DNA of 37,409 nt from an uncultured Rikenellaceae bacterium. Its GTDB lineage: Bacteria; Bacteroidota; Bacteroidia; Bacteroidales; Rikenellaceae. The DNA lies in assembly GCA_947040435.1 (NCBI GenBank), contig CAMRBL010000012.1, positions 1 through 37,409 on the forward strand, written 5' to 3'. Positions 30,382-37,409 of this stretch are shown here, piece by piece; the first letter of the stretch is position 1, and each line of letters opens with the position of its first letter. The notes under the pieces are model-generated. The model was given only the letters and a program-made list of their open reading frames with translations, was not told the DNA's origin and searched no databases. The translations under genes were made by a program, and so were the position numbers.

Positions 30382-32676
30382 TTAATAAAACGTACCCTTC
30401 TTATTGAAAATAGCATACCCAAAATTAAATGTCATAAACCAATTATCTCGCTTTACATCATATTTAGAAACCGATAGACTCAAAGGTCCAATCAACGTTT
30501 GATATACCAAGGAGGCATCGAAAATATAACGTACTCGCTGCTTATATCCAATTTTTATCTCATTCAAATCATTTGGCATGAATGCATAAGCACTGGTTTT
30601 TAAATATAGATTACTCTTAAACTCAAAAGTTGGCATCAATCCCCCCGCAATAAAGGCACCACTACGAAACTCCTTCATATACACAATTTTACTGTGTGGT
30701 GTGGGAGTAAAGGCTGGGGATGAAATATTTGTCGCCATATCTGTGTATAGATCCCTATGGGTTGTGATGCAAGCATCAACAAGATAACCCCACGAAAACC
30801 AATCAACGTTAGGAACAGGGTAATACTCCTCCCTTTTAAACCGTGCGCCAAACCAAGACAGATCACTTTGATTATAACTCTGTCCCAAAGATGTACTGGT
30901 AGCTCCTGGTAAAAAGGTATCCTCCCCACTAACAAATATTGCGGTTATATTTTGTGCCACCCCCCTAGTGGTATACAATGGGTAGTTGGTGCTCTTTCTA
31001 TCTATCTCAAACTTAACACCCAAGAATTGTAGCGCAGTTTGATCTAACTCATCCTTATCTGTATATGTATCTCGCTGGTGGTACCTATAGTTATCCTCGC
31101 CTGCATTAACCTTGAGGTTCATAACCGTATGGCGACCAATGGGTTTTCCAACAAAAAAAGAGGCGTATAAATCACTATATTTAGAGTATGTCAAATCTGA
31201 CTCCTTACTCAAAATACCAAAATCACTCCTAAAGTAGTTGTAATAGTTATAATTTAGTCCATAACCATAATAAAACGGTGAGTTAATAAAGAAATCTGTG
31301 CGCCCCCCCAAAGATGCACTAGTGTAAAAAGGACTGAGATATAGATCTAAATTATAGTTCTGTGCCGTATACCCAATCTGCTTATACTCCAAGCCAATAT
31401 ATACTTGATTTAGCGCTGTCGAAGAGAGATTTCCTCCAAACTTAATCTGAAAACTCGGCTTCGCTTTCATCTTCATTCTTAATGAATAGCGAGATGTGGT
31501 ATCATTGTATGTCACAACGGGATAATCTCCCACGATCTCTCCCTCTGCCAATAACTTAAAGTATTCGGAACTAAATTCATTAAACGTAAACTCTTCCTTA
31601 TCATCAAGCTTCAACAATCTACGAACATACTCCCGTTGTCGTATATAGATTCCTGAAACATCATAGTCACTAAAGATCAACTCAGGCATCTTTCTCTTAA
31701 AATCTGAGCGCCTCTCCAATATATCGAACCTATCACTCCTACGCTTTATAGCCGCCTCTATCTGAGGCATCTTCTCTACGGCATCATTATAACCCCTATT
31801 TATTACATCCTGCACTTTGCTAAAATCTAGCATTGATACATCATCAAAAATTCGCTCTATAGTTATATCACTTGAATTGGGTAGTTTATAATCTGTATGC
31901 ATCATAGTAAGAGCGAACATCTGATCTAAAATACTATTGTCATCAGGATTATCATGTCCTTCAACACACTTGCTACCAATTAGAATATCTGGATCGAAAT
32001 CCTCCTCCAGCACCTGCCATGGGAAATTATTAAAGATACCGCCATCATAATAGACCGTTGAATCATCTCTAATAGGGGCATATATTATAGGTAGTGTCAT
32101 TGAAGTACGTATAGCACGACCCAAATCTCCTTTACGATGAATCACCTCTCGCTTGCGAACAGCATCTGTGGCAATGCACCGAAATGGAACAAACAAGCTA
32201 TCAAAAACACCATCACAAGCAACAGTAGCCCCCGAAAAATACTCAATGAAGGCCAAATCTATCTGATGCGAAGGAACAATACTAGAAGAAAATTTTGAAA
32301 ACAATCCCTTTTCTTGACTATTCTCATCCAAGCGCAGACTCAGCATAGTAGCATCTCGACGCATCTGCTTAAAATAGTATTTATGTCTTGGCTCGATCTT
32401 ACCAGACATCCAATAGTTAATTTGTTCCGCTAGAAACTCCTTCTCTATCTCTGCAGGAGAGAAGCCAATGGAGTATAAACCACCAATAATAGCACCCATA
32501 GATGTCCCTGAGATGTAATCGATGGGGATATCGTACTCCTCTAGAGCCTTTAGTACTCCTATGTGATACAGCCCTTTAGCACCACCTCCACTAAGTACAA
32601 GACCAACCCTCTGGGCATTGGAATGATATGTAAAAAATAGAAACAGAGCTATAAATGATATTTTAATGTGATTCAT
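30382..32676 (-). CDS. Patatin-like phospholipase with outer-membrane beta-barrel
   Basis: A 764-aa surface-type lipase. I take the ATG at 32674-32676; the frame also runs to a TTG at 32682. A signal peptide (1-21, ending 'HSNA') precedes the patatin domain: oxyanion motif 'GGGAKG' (30-35), nucleophile S59 in 'GTSMG' (57-61), and the catalytic Asp in 'YYDGGIFNN' (about residue 210). A POTRA-like segment follows ('ISGIYIRQREYVRRLL...'-type helix and strand at about 340-400), then a long region of strands with aromatic ends finishing in Phe-Tyr, a typical beta-barrel. This is the PlpD/type Vd-like layout. Its promoter region is shared with the divergent pheS. Confidence 0.9.
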   Translation of the reverse strand: MNHIKISFIALFLFFTYHSNAQRVGLVLSGGGAKGLYHIGVLKALEEYDIPIDYISGTSMGAIIGGLYSIGFSPAEIEKEFLAEQINYWMSGKIEPRHKYYFKQMRRDATMLSLRLDENSQEKGLFSKFSSSIVPSHQIDLAFIEYFSGATVACDGVFDSLFVPFRCIATDAVRKREVIHRKGDLGRAIRTSMTLPIIYAPIRDDSTVYYDGGIFNNFPWQVLEEDFDPDILIGSKCVEGHDNPDDNSILDQMFALTMMHTDYKLPNSSDITIERIFDDVSMLDFSKVQDVINRGYNDAVEKMPQIEAAIKRRSDRFDILERRSDFKRKMPELIFSDYDVSGIYIRQREYVRRLLKLDDKEEFTFNEFSSEYFKLLAEGEIVGDYPVVTYNDTTSRYSLRMKMKAKPSFQIKFGGNLSSTALNQVYIGLEYKQIGYTAQNYNLDLYLSPFYTSASLGGRTDFFINSPFYYGYGLNYNYYNYFRSDFGILSKESDLTYSKYSDLYASFFVGKPIGRHTVMNLKVNAGEDNYRYHQRDTYTDKDELDQTALQFLGVKFEIDRKSTNYPLYTTRGVAQNITAIFVSGEDTFLPGATSTSLGQSYNQSDLSWFGARFKREEYYPVPNVDWFSWGYLVDACITTHRDLYTDMATNISSPAFTPTPHSKIVYMKEFRSGAFIAGGLMPTFEFKSNLYLKTSAYAFMPNDLNEIKIGYKQRVRYIFDASLVYQTLIGPLSLSVSKYDVKRDNWFMTFNFGYAIFNKKGTFY

Positions 32677-32698
32677 CCCCAAAAAATTCTTAACTTTG
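32667..32698 (+). promoter_or_regulatory. Promoter of pheS
   Basis: TGTG (32667-32670, near TTTG), 20-base spacer, TAACTTTG (32691-32698). Transcription would begin about 32705, giving a leader of about 70 bases before the pheS ATG at 32778. It overlaps the start of the divergent patatin gene. It shows the longer frame from 32703 is not a real start. Confidence 0.7.
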
Positions 32699-32777
32699 CT
32701 CGTTGATAAGGTTTTATACCGTCAAATGTAGACATAAACAGTTTAAAATCAAAATTGAACTAAATAACAAAACATAT

Positions 32778-33803
32778 ATGATAGAGAAAATTAATAATCT
32801 CCTTAAGCGTGTAGAGGAGTTTAAGCCAAATGTAACAACGGAAGTTGAAGAGTTTAGAATTAAAATTCTAGGTAAGAAAGGCGAACTTACCCAATTAATG
32901 GACGAGTTTAAAACTATTGCCCCTGAACTTAAACGTGAACTTGGTCAAAAGATTAATGAGCTAAAAAACTTTACTCAGAATCGTATCAACGAGATGAAAG
33001 AGGAGGTGGAAGCTGCGAAACAAGGTAATGAGTCTGCTATAGACGACATGACTAGACCGGGATCTAACGACAAACTAGGTAGTAGACACCCAATATCTAT
33101 TGTCAAAAATGAAATAATTGAGATCTTTGCTCGTTTAGGTTATACTGTCGCTGATGGTCCTGAGATTGAAGATGATTGGCATGTATTCTCGGCCTTGAAC
33201 TTTCCACCAGAACACCCTGCAAGAGATATGCAAGATACTTTTTTTGTTGAGAAAAATCCTGACATACTACTAAGAACTCACACTAGCTCAATACAAGTGA
33301 GAACAATGGAGACGCAAAAACCTCCTATTAGAGTAATCTGTCCTGGTAGAGTATTCAGAAATGAGGCTATTTCATATCGTGCTCACTGTATTTTCCACCA
33401 AATAGAGGGACTTTACATAGATGAAAATGTATCTTTTGCTGACATGAAGCAATCTATACTATACTTCGCTAAGGAGTGTTTCGGAGACGCATCTAAGATT
33501 AGACTGCGCCCATCGTACTTCCCATTTACGGAGCCTTCTGCTGAGGTAGATGTATCTTGTAATCTTTGTAACGGAAAGGGTTGTAATGTATGTAAAGGTA
33601 CTGGATGGCTAGAGATTATGGGATGCGGAATGGTTGACCCTAATGTATTAGAAGCATCGGGAATTGACAGTAAAAAATATAGTGGATTTGCCTTTGGAAT
33701 GGGTGTGGAACGTATCGCAATGTTAAAATTCGGAGTTAAAGACCTAAGGTTATACTTTGAAAATGATGTTCGATTCCTTCAGCAATTTGATTCGTCACTC
33801 TAA
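32778..33803 (+). CDS. pheS: Phenylalanyl-tRNA synthetase alpha subunit
   Basis: Catalytic subunit of the phenylalanyl-tRNA synthetase (alpha2-beta2), charging tRNA-Phe. The 341-aa start at 32778 ([15 protein letters not shown]) is chosen since the coiled-coil N terminus begins there and the promoter lies upstream. Motifs: '[23 protein letters not shown]', '[16 protein letters not shown]', '[14 protein letters not shown]', '[25 protein letters not shown]' and '[14 protein letters not shown]'. Between them is a CxxC-CxxC insert ('[18 protein letters not shown]') that can bind zinc and, as I recall, is common in Bacteroidota and several other phyla. No pheT is adjacent. Confidence 0.96.
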   Translation: MIEKINNLLKRVEEFKPNVTTEVEEFRIKILGKKGELTQLMDEFKTIAPELKRELGQKINELKNFTQNRINEMKEEVEAAKQGNESAIDDMTRPGSNDKLGSRHPISIVKNEIIEIFARLGYTVADGPEIEDDWHVFSALNFPPEHPARDMQDTFFVEKNPDILLRTHTSSIQVRTMETQKPPIRVICPGRVFRNEAISYRAHCIFHQIEGLYIDENVSFADMKQSILYFAKECFGDASKIRLRPSYFPFTEPSAEVDVSCNLCNGKGCNVCKGTGWLEIMGCGMVDPNVLEASGIDSKKYSGFAFGMGVERIAMLKFGVKDLRLYFENDVRFLQQFDSSL

Positions 33804-33808
33804 ATCAT

Positions 33809-33847
33809 ATTTTGCTTCGCCTCCTTCATATGGAGGTGAAGCAAAAT
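33809..33847 (+). terminator. 16-bp hairpin after pheS
   Basis: Bases 33809-33824 pair with 33832-33847 (one G-U pair) around a 7-base loop, six bases past the pheS stop and 40 before the TPR gene. No T-tract follows on the plus strand, so termination is likely but not proven; it could attenuate into the TPR operon. Confidence 0.65.
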
Positions 33848-33887
33848 AGATATAGATCAAATATTATTTGTATAAAAACTAACGGTT

Positions 33888-35624
33888 ATGAAAAAAGGAG
33901 GGTTAATATATATCGTGATTTTATCTATGTTACTGTCCGCATGCGGAGTGGTAACAAAATTACATAATCCCCCAAAACAACCTCTACAACCTTCCGACGT
34001 TGGATACATTGGTGCAGATGAAGCTCTATTCTACTATACAGAGGCATTAAAAAGACTCTATACTGGACAACAAAAAGAGTCATCTCTAAAACTCCTGCAT
34101 AAAGCGATAGACGTAGACTCTACACACATACCATCGCTTTATCAATTAGCAAATTTATATGCAAAGGAAGATCCTACTAAAGCTCTTGCGTATAGTCAAC
34201 GCGCAATATTATTAGATAGCTCTAATTTATGGGTCAAAGGACAATTAGGTCAACTACTAATTGCAACCCAAGATTATGAAAAAGCAACAGATATTTATGA
34301 AGAGCTTGTTATTGATCTACCAAGTGACCCCAATAATTACAGAGTCCTAGCAGCACTATACCAACAAAACAATAGACCATTTACTGCGATTATGGTACTC
34401 GACTCGGCAGAAACCAAACTCGGAAGAGTTGAAGATTTGTCATCATTCAAAAGTCACCTTCTTCGTGGACTCAGACTTCACGACAAAGCTATCGCTGAAA
34501 CAACAGAAAGAATATCTAGCTACCCTTACAATTACAAAAACTATCTAACACTTGCTGAACTCTACGCAGAGACAAAAAAGGACTCATTAGCTGATGTGAA
34601 TTACCAAAAGGCGCTGAACATAAACCCAAATTCAATAGATATTCTACTATCATTGAGCAAGTATTACCAGGGGATAGGAAATGATAAAAAACTGTTAAGT
34701 ACAATCAAGTCAATATACGAAACCAATCAGATAGGCATCCCGAGCATGATTAGCATGTACAATGAGATGATTATTGACAAAGCTTTCTACCGTAGGAATT
34801 TATTCCAACTTAACGATCTAGCATTGACCCTAATTATAAAGTACCCTAATGACCCAGATGTACTTAAATTGTATACTGACAACCTAATAGCTCAAGGCAA
34901 TTTGGATCAAGCACTAACTCTATATAAAGAGCAGACTAAAAGAGATTCTGTTCCGATTGAGTATCTGAATACGATTATTGATATTGAAGCATACAAAAAA
35001 AATATAGACTCTGTTGAAGTATATTCATCGTTAGCACTATCTCTATACCCTGAGAATACAGAGATAAGAGTACGTCGCGCAGGTATATTTTCATACCTTA
35101 AAGAGTATAAAAAAGCACAATCGGAGTTTAGAAAGGCTCTAAAATACGCAACTGACGACTCTACCCGCAGTAACATAGAGGGTATGATTGGTGACATATA
35201 CCACGAACTCGGGGAGCCTAAGAAGACATATAAACAGTACAGAAAAGCTCTTAGATTAGATACGAATAATGTAGTAGTTCTCAACAACTATGCATATTTC
35301 CTAAGCGAAGACAATACAGAACTCGAACTAGCTCGAAAGATGTCTAAGCGAGTAGTAGACCTTAATCCAAGTCACCCAACCTATTTAGATACATATGGAT
35401 GGATACTATATAAACTAGGTGATAAAGAACAAGCAAAAAAAATAATCCAACAAGCAATATCATTAGATAGCCAAAATAGTAGTGAGATACTACTCCACTA
35501 TGGAGACGTACTGCAAAGCTTAGGTGATGAGTTTATGGCAAAAATATACTGGCGCAAAGCTCTAGAAGCTGGTCACGATAAGATAGAAATTGATAAAAGA
35601 GTTGAAATACAAAATAAGCAATGA
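33888..35624 (+). CDS. TPR-repeat lipoprotein
   Basis: A 578-aa outer-membrane-directed lipoprotein. The signal peptide ends in the lipobox 'LLSAC' at about residue 19. The mature part contains many tetratricopeptide repeats, recognised by 34-residue spacing of W/L-G-Y/F-A-Y patterns, for example 'PSLYQLANLYAKEDPTKALAY', 'ILLSLSKYYQGIGNDKKLL', 'IGDIYHELGEPKKTYKQYRKALRLD' and 'TYGWILYKLGDKEQAKKIIQQAI'. TPR proteins mediate protein-protein contacts. The stop overlaps the start of the EnvC-like gene (ATGA), strongly suggesting a two-protein unit; a role in peptidoglycan-enzyme scaffolding is inference. I do not assign it to a named family. Confidence 0.9.
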   Translation: MKKGGLIYIVILSMLLSACGVVTKLHNPPKQPLQPSDVGYIGADEALFYYTEALKRLYTGQQKESSLKLLHKAIDVDSTHIPSLYQLANLYAKEDPTKALAYSQRAILLDSSNLWVKGQLGQLLIATQDYEKATDIYEELVIDLPSDPNNYRVLAALYQQNNRPFTAIMVLDSAETKLGRVEDLSSFKSHLLRGLRLHDKAIAETTERISSYPYNYKNYLTLAELYAETKKDSLADVNYQKALNINPNSIDILLSLSKYYQGIGNDKKLLSTIKSIYETNQIGIPSMISMYNEMIIDKAFYRRNLFQLNDLALTLIIKYPNDPDVLKLYTDNLIAQGNLDQALTLYKEQTKRDSVPIEYLNTIIDIEAYKKNIDSVEVYSSLALSLYPENTEIRVRRAGIFSYLKEYKKAQSEFRKALKYATDDSTRSNIEGMIGDIYHELGEPKKTYKQYRKALRLDTNNVVVLNNYAYFLSEDNTELELARKMSKRVVDLNPSHPTYLDTYGWILYKLGDKEQAKKIIQQAISLDSQNSSEILLHYGDVLQSLGDEFMAKIYWRKALEAGHDKIEIDKRVEIQNKQ

Positions 35625-36820
35625 AAACAATAACAATTTTCAAAGGAGTCATAACAATACTTCTAATTAGTGCAGCTCACTTTGTGAGTGGGCAAACAGT
35701 AGATCAACTACAAAAGGATATTAAAAAAGCGGAACGAGAGATAGAGATTAATACTGCTCTACTTAACTCTTCAAAAAAAGATGAAAATCTAACCCTTAGT
35801 CAACTAAAAATTACTAGATCTAGCATCAGTAATCGAAAAACAATAATCTCAACCCTTGGCAAACAAGTCCAGGTTATTAATCGTGGGATAACTAATGAAA
35901 ATACCAAAATAGCTAATCTTAATAGCGAGATTACAACTCTAAAATCAGAGTACGCAAAAATGGTTGTCACTGCATATAAAAACCATAAACTTAATAACTA
36001 TCTATTGTTTCTTTTTGCCTCAAAAGATTTTAATGATGCGGTGAAAAGGATTGCATACATGAAGAGGTATAATGACATTAGAGAGACAAAGGCGGATCAA
36101 ATTGAGAAGCTACGCATTGATATTGAGGGTAAAATCAAAGATTTAAATAAACAACACGTAACTCTAAGCAATACTACTAACAGCCGTAAAAAAGAGCTTG
36201 CAACGCTAAATAAAGATGAGTCACAATACAAAGCAAATGTAAGGTCACATCAAAATAAGCAGAGCAGTATTAATAGTAAGTTGAAAGCTAGAGAGAAAGA
36301 CATACTAAAGGCTCAGAAAAAATTAGCGGAGATAATCGCAGAAGAGAGCCGTAAAAACAAGAAGTTAGATAAAAGCGATACGGAAATAAAACTTGACATT
36401 GCACTTTCAGGTCGCTTTGACCAAAACATTGGTAAGCTTCCGTACCCAATAAGAGGTGGTGTCGTTGTGGATAAATTTGGTATACATGCACACCCAACCA
36501 TCAGTGGGCTAAAGGTAAATAATAAAGGGATTAACATCGCAGGTAAGAGCGGATCTCCCGTATACTGTACATTTGAGGGGGTTGTATCTCGCATAATATT
36601 CCTACAAGGACTAAACAATTGTATAATGGTTCGCCATGGTAACTACATTACCGTATACTCAAATCTATCTACGGTAGATGTTAAAACAGGCCAGAAAGTG
36701 GCTTTAAACCAAACTCTTGGAAAACTATCAAATTCAGCAAATAGTGATGACTGGGTTCTTCATTTCGAAATTTGGAAGGAGACCAAAACTCTAAACCCAG
36801 AGAGTTGTCTAAAACGATAA
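35621..36820 (+). CDS. EnvC-like murein hydrolase activator (degenerate M23)
   Basis: A 399-aa periplasmic protein. A signal peptide (1-24, 'AHFVSGQ') is followed by a long coiled coil (about 25-255), then a LytM/M23 fold (about 280-395): 'LPYPIRGGVVVDKFGIHAHPTISGLKV' and 'GKLSNSANSDDWVLHFEIW'. In active M23 peptidases zinc is held by HxxxD and HxH; here the first Asp reads 'NNKGINIA' (Asn for Asp), and of HxH only one His remains in 'LHFEIW'. That is the pattern of EnvC, an activator of amidases rather than a peptidase. It overlaps the TPR gene by four bases (ATGA). Confidence 0.92.
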   Translation: MKTITIFKGVITILLISAAHFVSGQTVDQLQKDIKKAEREIEINTALLNSSKKDENLTLSQLKITRSSISNRKTIISTLGKQVQVINRGITNENTKIANLNSEITTLKSEYAKMVVTAYKNHKLNNYLLFLFASKDFNDAVKRIAYMKRYNDIRETKADQIEKLRIDIEGKIKDLNKQHVTLSNTTNSRKKELATLNKDESQYKANVRSHQNKQSSINSKLKAREKDILKAQKKLAEIIAEESRKNKKLDKSDTEIKLDIALSGRFDQNIGKLPYPIRGGVVVDKFGIHAHPTISGLKVNNKGINIAGKSGSPVYCTFEGVVSRIIFLQGLNNCIMVRHGNYITVYSNLSTVDVKTGQKVALNQTLGKLSNSANSDDWVLHFEIWKETKTLNPESCLKR

Positions 36821-36835
36821 ACAAAGCGTAATAAT

Positions 36836-37276
36836 ATGGCTATAAGATACTACAATGATGACTGCAAGTACGTTTTAAAAAATAAACGAATTTGCTCAAA
36901 TTGGCTCAATGAGTGCGCCAATAGTGAAGGTTTTAAAATCGGAGATATATCATATATATTCTGCTCTAGTGAGAAACACATAGAGATAAATAGACAATAC
37001 CTCGGACACGACTACTACACAGATATTATAACTTTTGACGAGACTGCATACCCAACAAAAGAGGGAGAGATTGGTGTGGTCAATGGTGACCTATTTATCG
37101 ACGTAGATACGGTTAAACTGAATGCTAAAGAGTTCGACAGCAACTTCACAACAGAACTACACCGTGTTATTGTACATGGGCTAATGCACCTTTGTGGACA
37201 GAAAGACAAATCCCCTGAGGAGGCAACAGAGATGAGAACTAAGGAGAATAAATACCTTGCAACTCTCTCCGAATAG
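36836..37276 (+). CDS. ybeY: Endoribonuclease YbeY
   Basis: A metal-dependent RNase involved in 16S rRNA 3'-end maturation and ribosome quality control. The 146-aa protein has the UPF0054 motif 'VHGLMHLCGQKDKS'. The family usually has three histidines (HGxxHLxGxDH); here H114 and H118 remain and the third ligand position is occupied by K123-D124. I recall the same change in other Bacteroidota, where Asp may take the metal. Other conserved parts are 'DIITFDE' and 'GDLFIDVDTV'. It starts 15 bases after the EnvC-like gene and probably shares its transcript. In related genomes mnmG is a common next gene, but the contig ends. Confidence 0.92.
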   Translation: MAIRYYNDDCKYVLKNKRICSNWLNECANSEGFKIGDISYIFCSSEKHIEINRQYLGHDYYTDIITFDETAYPTKEGEIGVVNGDLFIDVDTVKLNAKEFDSNFTTELHRVIVHGLMHLCGQKDKSPEEATEMRTKENKYLATLSE

Positions 37277-37400
37277 CAAACTAAGAAAACATAGTTTTCA
37301 AAAAAACTTGTCGGAGGAAGCTGTTTAAAATATCACTCCGTAGGCAGTGCTGCGTGACCGCAGAGAACAAATCTTTTAATTAATGATAAATGAAACGATA
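37277..37400 (+). other. Terminal intergenic segment, small hairpins
   Basis: No gene. A 6-bp hairpin GAAAAC (37285-37290) / GTTTTC (37294-37299) lies 8 bases after ybeY. Further on, CGGAG / CTCCG (about 37313-37342) and CTGCG / CGCAG (about 37350-37363) form small hairpins. The segment could be a leader of the next gene or the start of a small RNA, but it is too short and interrupted by the adapter to decide. Confidence 0.4.
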
Positions 37401-37409
37401 AGATCGGAA
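37401..37409 (+). other. Illumina adapter start (contamination)
   Basis: AGATCGGAA is the first nine bases of the common TruSeq adapter (AGATCGGAAGAGC...), the mirror of the adapter at the left end. It marks the end of genuine sequence at about base 37400. Confidence 0.85.

Noticed and set aside
32703..32777. N-terminal extension of pheS from TTG at 32703
   Set aside because: It would begin at the predicted transcription start; the family start is at 32778.
37300..37400. Possible RNase P RNA or tRNA start after ybeY (GAAGCTG, small hairpins)
   Set aside because: The universally conserved GAGGAAAGUCC core of RNase P is absent, and no tRNA cloverleaf can be drawn; the contig ends too early.
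37383..37400. Possible first codons of the next gene (ATGATAAATGAAACGATA)
   Set aside because: Only six codons before the adapter, with no way to identify the product.

Overview
The window is a chromosomal segment of an AT-rich member of the Bacteroidota, most likely the order Bacteroidales. The evidence is lineage-typical gene families (DUF4290, DUF4296, PepSY-like DUF2874, CCDC81-type HU plus SPOR protein, a sigma54 regulator without HTH, a PheS with an extra CxxC pair), many lipoproteins and outer-membrane beta-barrels, and repeated promoters of the Bacteroidota form TTTG-N19/20-TAnnTTTG (clearest before lgt, folE, pheS and the DUF4290 gene). Both ends are not biological: bases 1-48 are an Illumina TruSeq i5 adapter with an index, and 37401-37409 begin the opposite adapter, so genuine DNA spans about 49-37400.

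Layout. 49-4000: glutamate dehydrogenase, a PepSY-like secreted protein (convergent, with a 22-bp bidirectional terminator between), a small degenerate MazG-like protein and the menaquinone enzyme MqnC. 4000-4627: a 645-base gene-free stretch full of hairpins, probably containing a structured RNA. 4628-11011: recJ, a HTH plus S24-like regulator lacking the catalytic serine, riboflavin synthase, a histidine kinase overlapping it by one base, lgt, and an HU/SPOR membrane protein. 11168-16913: a sigma54 activator, a DUF4290 protein, a flippase-like membrane protein with an acyl-CoA synthetase, and queG. 17008-32676: a long minus-strand block with PurF-like amidotransferase, folE, amidohydrolase, DUF4296 lipoprotein, FtsX-type permease, rbfA, beta-barrel, Ig-like lipoprotein, duplicated-domain lipoprotein, folK, DNA polymerase III delta', dut, a Wzx-type flippase and a patatin/beta-barrel protein. 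32778-37276: pheS, a TPR lipoprotein, an EnvC-like protein and ybeY on the plus strand.

How it fits together. The segment is mainly housekeeping: pterin/folate/queuosine (folE, folK, queG), flavin (ribE), menaquinone (mqnC), purine (purF), nucleotide hygiene (dut, MazG-like), replication and repair (holB, recJ), ribosome maturation (rbfA, ybeY), and cell envelope (lgt, FtsX, EnvC, flippases, lipoproteins, beta-barrels). There is no CRISPR array, insertion sequence, prophage or rRNA/tRNA gene that I can see. The most interesting points are several 'pseudo-enzyme' versions of familiar proteins (PurF without its N-terminal Cys, S24 domain without Ser/Lys, MazG-like protein without part of its metal site, degenerate receiver in the sigma54 regulator), the structured intergenic region with mutually exclusive helices, and a 95-base gene overlap.
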